Under the pieces are notes generated by a model. That model made no database searches and was not told where the DNA came from. It saw only the letters and a list, made by a program, of their open reading frames with translations. Of a DNA stretch of 64,000 nt, positions 9,604-18,756 are shown one piece after another. Each line of letters starts with the position of its first letter. Position 1 is the stretch's first letter. The DNA is taken from the NCBI RefSeq assembly GCF_004798705.1, contig NZ_CP039290.1:1674001-1738000 (forward strand). Direction: 5' to 3'. This DNA comes from Arthrobacter sp. PAMC25564 (lineage in GTDB: Bacteria > Actinomycetota > Actinomycetes > Actinomycetales > Micrococcaceae). The translations under genes were made by a program, and so were the position numbers.

Positions 9604-9856
9604 CTGTGTTCGCCTCCTTTATCGCGGTCCGCCCGCGCCGTCAATGCCAACGCGGAATTCTTTCCCCTCCAGGCGGTAAATGTTGCAGCTCGGTAACAAC
9701 ATTTACCGCTAGTCAACTTTCTTCAAGTACCTTTTCAATTGGGGTCTACGCTTACATCCCATGTGAGACGGGCCACACTGCCGCTGGGGGAGTGTGGGCG
9801 TCTGTCCGGTGCCTACGGTGCTGGTCTCATCCACACCACGGAAACAAGGAGGCGGA
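9604..9856. other. Upstream regulatory region of the first peptide ABC operon
   Basis: The region from the ychF stop to the lipoprotein start is 345 bp without a credible gene. It holds the ychF terminator, a perfect 13-bp inverted repeat at 9673-9709, an AT-richer stretch at about 9710-9760 in which a promoter is likely, and the Shine-Dalgarno AAGGAGGCGG immediately before the ATG at 9857. Confidence 0.6.
9673..9709. promoter_or_regulatory. 13-bp perfect inverted repeat, candidate operator
   Basis: The arms GCGGTAAATGTTG (9673-9685) and CAACATTTACCGC (9697-9709) are separated by 11 nt. The AT-rich arms and the position about 150 bp before the transporter gene suit a regulator-binding site. 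The TAGTCAACTTTCTT that follows also allows a terminator role. Confidence 0.5.
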
Positions 9857-11635
9857 ATGCGCTTGGGTCGTATTTCCAAAGCAGTGGGAGTGGCGGCAGC
9901 AGCCGCCCTCGCCCTCAGCGCTTGCGCGGGCGGCAGCGGCGGGTCAACCCCGACGGCTGCCGCGGCAGGCAAGACAGGCGGATCGGCAACGGTCGTCGAG
10001 GTGAACGCCTTCTCCACGTTTAATCCCAACACCGCGGATGGCAACGTTGACGTCAACTCCAAGATCAGCTATGCCACCCACTCCGGCTTCTACTACATCG
10101 ACAACAAACTGAACATCGTCCACAACGACAAGTTCGGCAAGATGGAGAAGACCTCCGACAATCCGCTCACCGTCAAGTACACGGTTAATGAGGGCGTCAA
10201 GTGGTCAGACGGCACGCCCGTAACCGCGGCCGACCTCCTGCTGCAGTGGGCCGCCTTCTCCGGGTACTACGATGACGCCAATCCGGAAGCCAAGACCGGA
10301 ACGTCGTACTTTTCCTATGCCGGCGACGCGACCGGCCTGGCTTTAACCGACTTCCCGGAGCTGGGATCCGACGGCCGCTCCATGACGGTGAAGTACTCCA
10401 AGCCCTTCGCCGACTGGGAAATCGCCCTCGGCGGCCCCGGTATCGACATCCCGGCCCACGTCCTCGCCAGGAAAGCCGGCCTGACGGACACCAAGGCATT
10501 CATCGACCTCCTCAAGTCCATGCCGCGCGGCGATTCCAAGGCTCCCAAGCCGGCCGACGCCAAGCTGCAGGCCATGTCCGCGCTGTGGAACACCGGCTTC
10601 GACACCAAGACGCTGCCGGCTGACCCGAGCCTGTTCCTCTCCAATGGCCCGTTCGTCGTCAAGAGCATCAACCAGGACCAGTCACTGACCATGGTGAAGA
10701 ACAAGGACTACAACTGGGGTCCGGAAGCCAAGCTGGACGAAATCACCGTCCGCTACATCGGCGATTCCGCGGCGCAGGTCCAGGCGCTCAAGAACGGCGA
10801 GGCAGACATCATCGCGCCGCAGCCCTCCGCCGACACGGTGGACCAGCTCAAGGCACTGGAAAGCCAGGGCGTCACGACGGACCGCGGCAGCCAGCTCGCC
10901 TACGACCACATCGACCTTAACTACTCCGGCCCGTTTGCCGACAAGAACGTCCGCGAGGCGTTCCTGAAGGCGGTTCCGCGCAAGGACATCGTTGACAAGA
11001 TCGTCAAGAAGCTTGACCCGAACGCCAAGCCGCTTGATTCCCAGCTCTTCGTGCCGGACCAGGCCGCCTATGCCGACTCCGCCAAGAACAACGGTTCCTC
11101 CGCCTACCAGGACGTGGACATCGATGGCGCCAAGAAGCTGCTGAACGGTGCCACGCCCGAGATCCGCATCATGTACAACAAGGACAACACCAACCGTGTC
11201 GACGCCTACTCGCTGATCCGTGAGTCCGCCACCAAGGCCGGCTTCAAGATCGTCGACGGCGGCCTCGGCAAGTCCGACTGGGGCAAGGCCCTGGGCAAGG
11301 GCGGCTATGACGCCACCATCTTCGGCTGGAGCAACCCCGGCGTCGGCGTCTCCGGGGTTCCGCAGATCTTCAAGTCGGGCAACGACTCCAACTACAACCA
11401 GTTCAGCGACCCGGAAGCCGACAAGCTGATGGATGAACTGGTTGTCACCACCGACCGCAGCAAGCAGGACGGGATCAGCCAGCAGATCGACAAGAAGATC
11501 TGGGACTCCGCCTACGGGCTCCCGCTGTACCAGAACGTCGGTGTCGATGCGTACAGCGACCGCATCACCGGCGTGAAGTACATGCCGAACCAGACCGGTG
11601 TCTGGTGGAACTTCTGGGAGTGGGCACAGAAGTAG
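9857..11635 (+). CDS. Peptide-type ABC transporter substrate-binding lipoprotein (SBP family 5), operon 1
   Basis: This 592-residue family-5 binding protein starts at the ATG at 9857, preceded by AAGGAGGCGG. The in-frame start 63 nt upstream was rejected because it would bury the signal peptide. The N-terminus is a lipoprotein signal with L-S-A-C and the lipidated Cys at 23. Family features include V-K-W-S-D-G-T-P-V-T-A-A-D near residue 114, G-P-F-V-V-K and a C-terminal G-V-W-W-N-F-W-E-W. It would capture oligopeptides, dipeptides or related solutes outside the membrane for the permeases encoded immediately downstream. It resembles the second lipoprotein at 17106 in signal sequence and SD, indicating paralogy. 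Ligand unknown. Confidence 0.88.
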   Translation: MRLGRISKAVGVAAAAALALSACAGGSGGSTPTAAAAGKTGGSATVVEVNAFSTFNPNTADGNVDVNSKISYATHSGFYYIDNKLNIVHNDKFGKMEKTSDNPLTVKYTVNEGVKWSDGTPVTAADLLLQWAAFSGYYDDANPEAKTGTSYFSYAGDATGLALTDFPELGSDGRSMTVKYSKPFADWEIALGGPGIDIPAHVLARKAGLTDTKAFIDLLKSMPRGDSKAPKPADAKLQAMSALWNTGFDTKTLPADPSLFLSNGPFVVKSINQDQSLTMVKNKDYNWGPEAKLDEITVRYIGDSAAQVQALKNGEADIIAPQPSADTVDQLKALESQGVTTDRGSQLAYDHIDLNYSGPFADKNVREAFLKAVPRKDIVDKIVKKLDPNAKPLDSQLFVPDQAAYADSAKNNGSSAYQDVDIDGAKKLLNGATPEIRIMYNKDNTNRVDAYSLIRESATKAGFKIVDGGLGKSDWGKALGKGGYDATIFGWSNPGVGVSGVPQIFKSGNDSNYNQFSDPEADKLMDELVVTTDRSKQDGISQQIDKKIWDSAYGLPLYQNVGVDAYSDRITGVKYMPNQTGVWWNFWEWAQK

Positions 11636-11672
11636 CCGACGGCCGCTGGCAACACGGGCCGGTTCAATCACA

Positions 11673-13214
11673 ATGGTGACCTATATAGTCCGGCGTCTGA
11701 TCACAGCCGCGCTCATCCTGCTCGGCGCGTCCTTCCTGGTCTATCTCCTGACCGCGGCGTCAGGTGATCCGCTGGAGCAGTTCCGGGCGAGCAACGCCCC
11801 CAACCGCCAGCAGCTGATCGACGCCAGGACCGAGTTGTTGCAGCTGGAAACCCCGGCCCCGCTGCGCTACTTCAGGTGGCTGGGCGGTGCGGCGCAATGT
11901 CTCGTGCCGTGGGCCGGCTCCTGCGACCTGGGCAGGAATATCGCCGGCCAGCCGATCACCGATGCGCTGGGCCACGCGCTGATCCAGACCCTGACCCTGG
12001 TCACCGGTGCCACCGTGCTCGCCATCCTGATCGGCATCACCCTGGGCATCGTCACTGCCCTCCGGCAGTACAGCACGCTCGACTACGGTGTGACCTTCAT
12101 GGCGTTCCTGTTCTTCTCCCTGCCCATCTTCTGGGTCGCCGTCCTGCTGAAGGAGTTCGGCGCCATCGGCTTCAACAACTTCCTCCGGAACCCGGAGGTT
12201 CCGCTTCCGGTGTCCCTCGGCATCGGCGCCGTGTGCGGCCTGTTGACCGCGGTGGCTGCGGGCGGCCCGCTGAAACGCCGGCTCCTGGCCGGTGGTGCGG
12301 TTTTCGTCTTCGTGGCCGCCGTGCTCATTTATTTCTCCGCCACCGGGTGGTTCAAGACGCCGGGCCTGGGCCCGGTGGTGATCGCCGTCGCCGGCGTCGG
12401 CATCGCCTTCGCCGTCACACTGCTCTCGGCCGGCCTGAAGAACCGCAAGGCGCTGCAGTCGGCTCTGATCGCCGTCGGGCTCGGTCTGGTTGCCTACTTC
12501 GCCGTCCAGCCGCTGCTGGATGAGGCAACGTTTCCCATGATCGTGCTGCTGGCAATCGCCGCGGTCCTGGCCGGCATTGGCATCGGCTACCTGGTGGGCG
12601 GCTACGACCGCGGACAGTCCATGCGCGCGGCGGCCCTCACCTCGTTCCTGGTCGGATTCCTCATCATCCTGGACCGCTACATGCAGGCATGGCCCGGCTA
12701 CTTCAACAACAGCCGCGTGCGCGGCCGGCCCATCGCCACGATCGGCGCCAGCACCCCGAACATCGAAGGCGACTTCTGGATCCTGAGCCTGGACTCCTTC
12801 ACCCACCTGATCCTCCCGACGACGGCGCTGGTCCTGATCTCCCTAGCCGGCTACACGCGCTTCACCCGCGCCTCGATGCTCGAAATCATGAACATGGACT
12901 ACATCCGGACCGCCCGCGCCAAGGGGCTGTCGGAGCGCACCGTCGTCATGCGCCATGCCTTCCGGAACGCGCTGATCCCGATCGCCACGATCGTCGCCTT
13001 CGATATCGGAGGCCTGATCGGCGGCGCCGTCATCACCGAATCGGTCTTCTCGGTCCGGGGAATGGGATTCCTGTTCCTCGACGGCATCACGCACGTGGAT
13101 CCCAACCCGGTGATGGGCGTCTTCATCTGCGTGGCCATCACGGCCATGGTGTTCAACCTCATTGCGGACCTTGCCTACTCCGCCCTCGATCCGCGCGTAA
13201 GGGTCAAAGCATGA
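11673..13214 (+). CDS. DppB/OppB-type ABC permease with an extra multi-helix insertion
   Basis: Starting at the ATG at 11673 gives 513 residues, against the usual 310-340 for this family. Residues 1-165 resemble the DppB N-terminal half (M-V-T-Y-I-V-R-R-L, F-F-S-L-P-I-F-W). Residues 370-513 carry the standard C-terminal half, including the EAA-like loop (Y-I-R-T-A-R-A-K-G-L near 410-419) and the terminal L-D-P-R-V-R. Between them, at about 175-340, lie some six additional hydrophobic segments. An even number of helices would keep the topology of the core. The SD is weak, so translation may depend on the lipoprotein gene 37 nt upstream. The stop overlaps the next permease start (ATGA). Confidence 0.85.
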   Translation: MVTYIVRRLITAALILLGASFLVYLLTAASGDPLEQFRASNAPNRQQLIDARTELLQLETPAPLRYFRWLGGAAQCLVPWAGSCDLGRNIAGQPITDALGHALIQTLTLVTGATVLAILIGITLGIVTALRQYSTLDYGVTFMAFLFFSLPIFWVAVLLKEFGAIGFNNFLRNPEVPLPVSLGIGAVCGLLTAVAAGGPLKRRLLAGGAVFVFVAAVLIYFSATGWFKTPGLGPVVIAVAGVGIAFAVTLLSAGLKNRKALQSALIAVGLGLVAYFAVQPLLDEATFPMIVLLAIAAVLAGIGIGYLVGGYDRGQSMRAAALTSFLVGFLIILDRYMQAWPGYFNNSRVRGRPIATIGASTPNIEGDFWILSLDSFTHLILPTTALVLISLAGYTRFTRASMLEIMNMDYIRTARAKGLSERTVVMRHAFRNALIPIATIVAFDIGGLIGGAVITESVFSVRGMGFLFLDGITHVDPNPVMGVFICVAITAMVFNLIADLAYSALDPRVRVKA

Positions 13215-14332
13215 GCCAGCCCAGCCAACAGGACGAAGTCATGGCCGAAGAGGCGGGCCTGCTGCGGCCGGCGGCGGGGATCGAACCGGTCATCGAAGCG
13301 AAGGGCCTGAGCCAGGGGCAGATCGTCCGGAAGCGGTTCCTCGGCCATTCGGGCGCCATCACCGGCCTCGTCGTCTTCGCGGTCATCTTCATCATGGCGT
13401 TCACCTCCGTGGGCTACTGGGGGATCCCGGGCTGGTGGAAATACGGCCACGAGGATGTCTCGCCGTTGGTCAACGACGGCGCCCCCACCGCCTCGCTCTG
13501 GCTTCCGGCCTGGGGGGAGCACCCCTTCGGCCAGGACCGCATCGGGCGGGATCTTTTCGCCATGACCATGCGGGGGGCCCAGCAGTCCATCACCATCATG
13601 GTGGTGATCGGCCTCATCGCCGGCCTGATCGGCGTCGTGGTCGGTGCCCTCGCCGGATACTTCCGGGGCTGGATGGAAGCCGTGCTGATGCGCCTGACGG
13701 ACGTCATCATCATCATCCCCGCCCTGTTGCTCGCCGCCGTCATGGCGCAAATGGCGGGGCGCCGGGACTCCGGCAGCTGGCTCGTCGCGTTCACGAGCAG
13801 CAACGGCGTCCTGGCGCTGGGGATCTTCCTCGGCCTGATCAGCTGGGTGGGGCTGGCCCGCCTGATGCGCGGCGAATTCCTGTCCCTGCGCGAGCGCGAA
13901 TTCGTCGATGCGGCACGGATTTCCGGGGCCGGCAATGCCCGGATCATCTTCAAGCACATCCTGCCGAACGCGGTGGGGGTGCTGATCGTGAACATCACGC
14001 TGACCATGTCAGCGGCCATCCTCACCGAGACCGCGCTGAGCTACCTCGGCGTCGGTGTGAAGGCTCCGGATACCTCCCTGGGGCTGCTGATCTCGCAGAA
14101 CCAGGAAGCGTTCTCCACGCGTCCGTGGCTCTTCTGGTTCCCGGGCCTCTTCATCGTGCTGATCTGCCTGAGCATAAACTTCATCGGCGACGGCCTGCGT
14201 GATGCCTTCGATCCGCGGCAGAAGAAGTTCAATGCCCGGAAGGTGAAGGAACCCGGGCAGTCGCCGGCCGCAGCGCTCCCGGTCACGGCCTTTGACGGAA
14301 CGGCGGCCAACAACGGAACAGGTGGCGACTAG
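13211..14332 (+). CDS. DppC/OppC-type ABC permease, operon 1
   Basis: The 373-residue permease starts at the ATG at 13211, which overlaps the preceding TGA as ATGA, so the two permeases are translationally coupled. It has an N-terminal cytoplasmic tail, a first helix at about 55-77 and a periplasmic loop with H-P-F-G-Q-D-R-I-G-R-D-L, the family signature. The EAA loop reads E-F-V-D-A-A-R-I-S-G-A-G, and the protein ends with the D-A-F-D-P-R motif. It would form the heteromeric channel with the enlarged DppB-type partner. A longer frame opening at 12689 is only the shadow of the upstream gene. Confidence 0.9.
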   Translation: MSQPSQQDEVMAEEAGLLRPAAGIEPVIEAKGLSQGQIVRKRFLGHSGAITGLVVFAVIFIMAFTSVGYWGIPGWWKYGHEDVSPLVNDGAPTASLWLPAWGEHPFGQDRIGRDLFAMTMRGAQQSITIMVVIGLIAGLIGVVVGALAGYFRGWMEAVLMRLTDVIIIIPALLLAAVMAQMAGRRDSGSWLVAFTSSNGVLALGIFLGLISWVGLARLMRGEFLSLREREFVDAARISGAGNARIIFKHILPNAVGVLIVNITLTMSAAILTETALSYLGVGVKAPDTSLGLLISQNQEAFSTRPWLFWFPGLFIVLICLSINFIGDGLRDAFDPRQKKFNARKVKEPGQSPAAALPVTAFDGTAANNGTGGD

Positions 14333-14356
14333 GTGCCGTGCCCCGGCCCTTCCGTG

Positions 14357-14986
14357 TCAGCCCGCGGTGACGGTCCAGTAGCTGGCCGCCAGCAGCAGTA
14401 CGACGGCGCCGGCCGCCGCCCGTCGGAAGGTCACCTTCACGGCTGTGGTGGCGGCCTCGCCGGCGGCAAGTTCGCCGCTTTCCACCAGTTCGTGCCATCT
14501 TGCGCGCACCAGCCGTGCGGCCTGGCCCGAATCGGTGCTCGTCAGATCCCCGGGCCGGACCGACTTCCCCGGTCCGTACGTGGTTGCCGGCAGGCCCTGG
14601 AGGTCTTCGGGGCGGGCGTTGCGGCCGCCCCAGATGCCGGGAGCCGGCGCCGCCCAGGAGGTATAGCTCCTGGCTGCCGTGACCAGCGTCAGGGCGTAGC
14701 GGGTATCGACCTGCACCAGCGCCGCCCAGGGCACCTCGATGGACCGGAACGGGTTCTCCAGGGTGACGCCGCCGCCGTGCACCACGACCGCCGGCATCCA
14801 GAAAAGCTGCCAGCCCAGGAAACCAAGCAGCACCAGCGGCGCGATGCCGGCCAGCGCCCCGGGACCCGCGGTCACGGCCATGACCACGACGCCGAACGCG
14901 GCCACCGCCCACGACAGCCACGCGAACCATTTGTTCGTGCGGGCCTTGAAGACTTCAACGTTTCCGGCATGCGGCGCAGGGCTCAT
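14357..14986 (-). CDS. PH-domain membrane protein (bPH_6-like)
   Basis: The 209-residue protein has two adjacent hydrophobic segments near the N-terminus (about 19-60). A domain with V-V-V-H-G-G-G-V-T-L-E-N-P-F-R-S-I-E-V-P-W follows, typical of the small bacterial PH family PF10756, and then a linker and a C-terminal helix (about 185-206). Function is unknown. It lies on the opposite strand between the second permease and the ATPase gene of the first ABC locus, which splits that operon. A -10-like AACTAT (14994-14999) lies 7 nt before its ATG, suggesting its own leaderless promoter. Confidence 0.75.
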   Translation of the reverse strand: MSPAPHAGNVEVFKARTNKWFAWLSWAVAAFGVVVMAVTAGPGALAGIAPLVLLGFLGWQLFWMPAVVVHGGGVTLENPFRSIEVPWAALVQVDTRYALTLVTAARSYTSWAAPAPGIWGGRNARPEDLQGLPATTYGPGKSVRPGDLTSTDSGQAARLVRARWHELVESGELAAGEAATTAVKVTFRRAAAGAVVLLLAASYWTVTAG

Positions 14987-15065
14987 GCCCCCAATAGTTC
15001 AGCATTCCGGCCCGCAGAACTAATCCCCGGTGCTCCGGCGGCCCGGGTGGAAGGAAAGCCCCATC

Positions 15066-16841
15066 ATGACTGACTTCGTCGCCCTCGATCCGCCCTTTGC
15101 ACCGGTGCCGGGCCAAGGTGCACCCGTCCTGGAAGTCCGTGACCTGAGCGTCGACTTCGGCGTGGACAAGAAGTGGGTCCCGGCCGCGATCGGCCTGAAC
15201 TACGAGGTCCGCGCCGGTGAAGTGCTCGCCATCGTCGGCGAGTCCGGATCCGGCAAGAGCGCCAGTTCGATGGCGCTGCTTGGGCTGCTGCCCGGCAACA
15301 GCCGGGTGAGCGGCAGCGTCAGGCTCGCCGGCAAGGAACTGCTGGGCGCCAGCGAGGCGAACATCCGGGCCGTCCGGGGCAAGGACGTGGCCGTGATCTT
15401 CCAGGAACCCATGACTGCCCTGAACCCCGTCTACACGGTGGGGGCGCAGATCGTGGAGACCATCCGCCTGCACAGCGAAGTCTCCCCGGAGGAGGCCCGG
15501 CTGCGCGCCCTGCGGATGCTGGAACTCGTCGAGCTGCCGGACCCGGAGAAATCCTTCCGCTCCTATCCGCACCAGCTCTCCGGAGGGCAGCGGCAGCGCG
15601 CCATGATCGCCCAGTCGCTTTCCTGCGACCCCAGGCTGCTGATCGCGGACGAGCCCACGACGGCCCTTGATGTGACGGTCCAGGCCGAGATCCTGGACCT
15701 CATGCGCAAGCTGCGCAACAGGCTGGACAGCGCAATTGTCCTGATAACCCACGACATGGGCGTCGTCGCTGACCTCGCCGACCGGATCGCCGTCATGCGC
15801 CGCGGCCGCATCGTCGAAACCGGCACGGCAGCGCAGATTTTCCACAACCCGCAGCACGAATACACCAGGGCGCTGCTGGCCGCCGTCCCGCACCTCGGCC
15901 AGGGCGGCGCCGGGGCGGCCGGCGGCGTCGACGTCACGGCCGTGGAAACCGCCAGCCCCCAGGGCGACCCCGTGCTGGAGCTGGCCGGCGTCGCCATCGA
16001 CTACCCGAAGCAGGGCCGGGTGCCCGCCTTCCGGGCGGTGGAGGGCGCCAACCTGGTGATCTATCCCGGACAGGTCGTGGGTCTCGTGGGCGAATCCGGG
16101 TCCGGAAAGACGACGATCGGGCGGGCTGCCGTCGGGCTGCTCCCGGTCGCCGCCGGCAGTATGCGCGTGGTCGGCCAGGATATCTCCGCCGCCAGGAAAA
16201 ACGGCCGGCAACTCCACCGGATGCGCCGGCATGTGGGCATGGTGTTCCAGGATCCCTCGTCATCCCTGAACCCCCGGCTGCCGATCGGCGAAAGCATCGG
16301 GGAGCCGATGTTCCTTGCCAAGGTGGCGAAGGGCGCCGAGCTGCAGAAGCGGATCGAGGCGCTGCTGGACCAGGTGGAACTTCCGCGGGACTACCGCAAC
16401 AGGTATCCGCACGAGCTCTCGGGGGGCCAGAAGCAGCGCGTGGGCATCGCCCGGGCGCTCTCGCTCAGGCCGAAGCTTATGGTCGCGGACGAGCCCACCT
16501 CGGCCCTCGATGTTTCCGTGCAGGCGAAGGTCCTCGACCTTTTCCAGAACCTGCAAAAGGAACTGGGGTTTGCCTGCCTCTTCGTCACCCATGACCTCGC
16601 CGTCGTGGATGTGCTCGCGGACCGGATCTGCGTGATGCAGCGGGGCCGCATCGTGGAGCAGGGGAGCCGGGACGAGATCCTGCGCAACCCCCAGGAGGCG
16701 TACACCCAGCGGCTGCTGGCCGCGGTTCCGCTGCCTGATCCGGAGAAGCAGCGTGAGCGGCGTGAACTGCGGGCCCAGCTGCTGGCGGCAGACGCCGGTC
16801 AGGGATTCCCGCCACCTGCGCCGGCAAGCCCCTCCAGCTGA
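15066..16841 (+). CDS. Fused double-ATPase subunit of a peptide-type ABC transporter (DppD-DppF type), operon 1
   Basis: The 591-residue protein contains two complete ABC ATPase domains. Each has its own Walker A (G-E-S-G-S-G-K-S at 58-65, and G-E-S-G-S-G-K-T in the second half), signature (L-S-G-G-Q-R-Q-R and L-S-G-G-Q-K-Q-R), Walker B (L-L-I-A-D-E-P-T and L-M-V-A-D-E-P-T) and switch histidine. Each half also has the oligopeptide-family C-terminal element N-P-Q-x-x-Y-T. It would drive the permeases at 11673-14332. The ATG at 15066 follows GGAAGGAAAG. The PH-domain gene separates it from those permeases, so it probably uses a separate promoter in the 79-nt gap or readthrough. Confidence 0.9.
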   Translation: MTDFVALDPPFAPVPGQGAPVLEVRDLSVDFGVDKKWVPAAIGLNYEVRAGEVLAIVGESGSGKSASSMALLGLLPGNSRVSGSVRLAGKELLGASEANIRAVRGKDVAVIFQEPMTALNPVYTVGAQIVETIRLHSEVSPEEARLRALRMLELVELPDPEKSFRSYPHQLSGGQRQRAMIAQSLSCDPRLLIADEPTTALDVTVQAEILDLMRKLRNRLDSAIVLITHDMGVVADLADRIAVMRRGRIVETGTAAQIFHNPQHEYTRALLAAVPHLGQGGAGAAGGVDVTAVETASPQGDPVLELAGVAIDYPKQGRVPAFRAVEGANLVIYPGQVVGLVGESGSGKTTIGRAAVGLLPVAAGSMRVVGQDISAARKNGRQLHRMRRHVGMVFQDPSSSLNPRLPIGESIGEPMFLAKVAKGAELQKRIEALLDQVELPRDYRNRYPHELSGGQKQRVGIARALSLRPKLMVADEPTSALDVSVQAKVLDLFQNLQKELGFACLFVTHDLAVVDVLADRICVMQRGRIVEQGSRDEILRNPQEAYTQRLLAAVPLPDPEKQRERRELRAQLLAADAGQGFPPPAPASPSS

Positions 16842-17105
16842 TTCCTCCAGTTAACACCAAATAACCGGGTTGACCTCGCGGCGAATCCTACCAGCCAGTA
16901 GTGTGTGACTTGAAATACATTTCGGTTGACGGTGCCGGTCACGCTTTTGTCGGATCACGGTTTGGCAACAGAGTTCCAACATTCGGACATTTTGCGGTTA
17001 GGCTACTTCCATATGTAGTCCACGTCACAGGATATCCCTGTGCCTGGTCTGCCCGGGAAACACATGTTTTTCCCTCACTAACTCCCCCAACTCATAGGAG
17101 GCGGA
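16842..17105. other. Upstream region of the second peptide ABC operon
   Basis: This 264-bp stretch has no credible gene. It contains a candidate promoter (TTGCGG and TTAGGCT around 16993-17003), a dyad CACAGG-N5-CCTGTG at 17026-17042, and the SD TAGGAGGCGG directly before the ATG at 17106. Confidence 0.5.
17026..17042. promoter_or_regulatory. Dyad CACAGG-N5-CCTGTG, candidate operator
   Basis: A 6-bp inverted repeat with a 5-bp centre lies about 65 bp before the lipoprotein start and just downstream of the likely promoter, a position suited to repression. Confidence 0.35.
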
Positions 17106-18746
17106 ATGCGTTTTTCGCGCACTTCCAAAGCACTGGGCATGGTGGCCATCGCCGCCCTTGCCCTGACCGGATGCGGTGCCGGCGGCTCCGCCAGCGGCAG
17201 CAGCAGCACCGGTGGCGACACCAGCAAAGTCATTATTGCCGACGGTTCGGAGCCGCAGCGTCCGCTGATGCCGGCCGACACCAATGAGGTCGGCGGTGGC
17301 AAGGTCATCGACATGATGTTCGCGGGCCTCGTCAGCTACGACCCCAGCGGCAAGCCCGTCAACGAACTCGCCGAGTCCATCGAGGGCAAGGACGGCCAGC
17401 ACTTCACCATCAAGATCAAGAAGGACCAGAAATTCACCAATGGTGAGCTCATCACGGCCAAGACCTTCGTGGACTCCTGGAACTTCGGCGCGGCTGCCAA
17501 GAACGCACAGCTGAGCGGGAACTTCTTCGAAAGCATCAAGGGCTACGACGAGGCCAGCGCTAAGGACTCGACCGTTGAGACCATGTCCGGCCTGAAGGTC
17601 GTTGACGATCAGACCTTCACCGTAGAGCTGATGCAGCCGGAGTCGGACTGGCCGTTGCGCCTGGGCTACACCGCCTTCGTCCCGGTCCCGTCCGGAGCAC
17701 TCAAGGACCCGAAGGGCTTCGGCGAGAAGCCTGTGGGCAACGGCCCGTACAAGCTGGCCGACGGCGGCTGGCAGCACAACGTGCAGATCCAGCTCGTGCC
17801 GAACCCGGACTACAACGGTCCCCGCAAGCCCAAGAACGCCGGCGTGACCTTCAAGATCTTCCAGAACGACGACGCTGCCTACCAGGACCTGCTGTCCAAC
17901 AACCTGGACATCCTGCAGACCATCCCCACGAGCGCGCTGAAGAACTTCAAGACTGACCTCGGCGACCGCACCATCAACAAGCCGTACGCCGGCAACCAGA
18001 CCATCGCCATCCCGGAATACCTGCCGGAGTGGAGCGGAGAGGCGGGCAAGCTGCGCCGCCAGGCCATCTCCATGGCGATCAACCGCGACGAGATCACCAA
18101 GGTGATCTTCAGCGGCGCGCGCCAGCCTGCCAAGGACTTCACGGCTCCCGTCCTTGACGGCTACAGCGACTCGATCCCGGGATCCGAGAACCTGAAGTTC
18201 GACGCGACCAAGGCCAAGGACGCCTGGGCCAAGGCCGACGCCATCCAGAAGTGGGACGCCAATGAGACGTTCACCATCGCGTACAACGCCGACAAGGGCG
18301 GCCACAAGGCATGGGTCGAAGCTGTCGTAAACCAGCTCAAGAACACCCTCGGCATCAAGGTTGAAGGCAAGCCGTACGCGACCTTCAAGGAAGCCCGCAA
18401 CGACGCAACCGCCAAGACCCTCACCGGCTCCATCCGCGCCGGCTGGCAGGCGGACTACCCGTCGCTGTACAACTTCCTGGGACCGATCTACAAGACCGGT
18501 GCCGGCTCCAACGACGCGAACTACGCCAACCCCGCCTTTGACAAGGCCGTCTCCGACGGGCTGAACGCCTCCTCCGTCAGCGACGGCAACAAGGCAATGA
18601 ACAAGGCCCAGGAGATCCTGCTGCAGGATCTTCCGGCCATCCCGCTGTGGTACCAGGTCGCCCAGGGCGGCTGGAGCGACAAGGTGACCAACGTTGACTA
18701 CGGCTGGGACGGCGTCCCGCTGTACTACAACATCACCGGCAAGTAA
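17106..18746 (+). CDS. Peptide-type ABC transporter substrate-binding lipoprotein (SBP family 5), operon 2
   Basis: The 546-residue protein has a lipoprotein signal peptide ending L-T-G-C with Cys at 23, then a G/S-rich linker. The body shows OppA-type features: A-D-G-S-E-P-Q-R-P-L, F-T-N-G-E-L-I-T-A-K-T-F-V-D-S-W, N-P-D-Y-N-G-P near residue 235, and a C-terminal Y-Y-N-I-T-G-K. It should bind peptides at the outer face of the membrane. The ATG at 17106 is fixed by the SD TAGGAGGCGG. It heads the second four-gene cassette, and a T-tailed hairpin after the stop probably reduces transcription of the downstream permease genes relative to this gene. Confidence 0.9.
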   Translation: MRFSRTSKALGMVAIAALALTGCGAGGSASGSSSTGGDTSKVIIADGSEPQRPLMPADTNEVGGGKVIDMMFAGLVSYDPSGKPVNELAESIEGKDGQHFTIKIKKDQKFTNGELITAKTFVDSWNFGAAAKNAQLSGNFFESIKGYDEASAKDSTVETMSGLKVVDDQTFTVELMQPESDWPLRLGYTAFVPVPSGALKDPKGFGEKPVGNGPYKLADGGWQHNVQIQLVPNPDYNGPRKPKNAGVTFKIFQNDDAAYQDLLSNNLDILQTIPTSALKNFKTDLGDRTINKPYAGNQTIAIPEYLPEWSGEAGKLRRQAISMAINRDEITKVIFSGARQPAKDFTAPVLDGYSDSIPGSENLKFDATKAKDAWAKADAIQKWDANETFTIAYNADKGGHKAWVEAVVNQLKNTLGIKVEGKPYATFKEARNDATAKTLTGSIRAGWQADYPSLYNFLGPIYKTGAGSNDANYANPAFDKAVSDGLNASSVSDGNKAMNKAQEILLQDLPAIPLWYQVAQGGWSDKVTNVDYGWDGVPLYYNITGK

Positions 18747-18756
18747 CTGAAGAACG

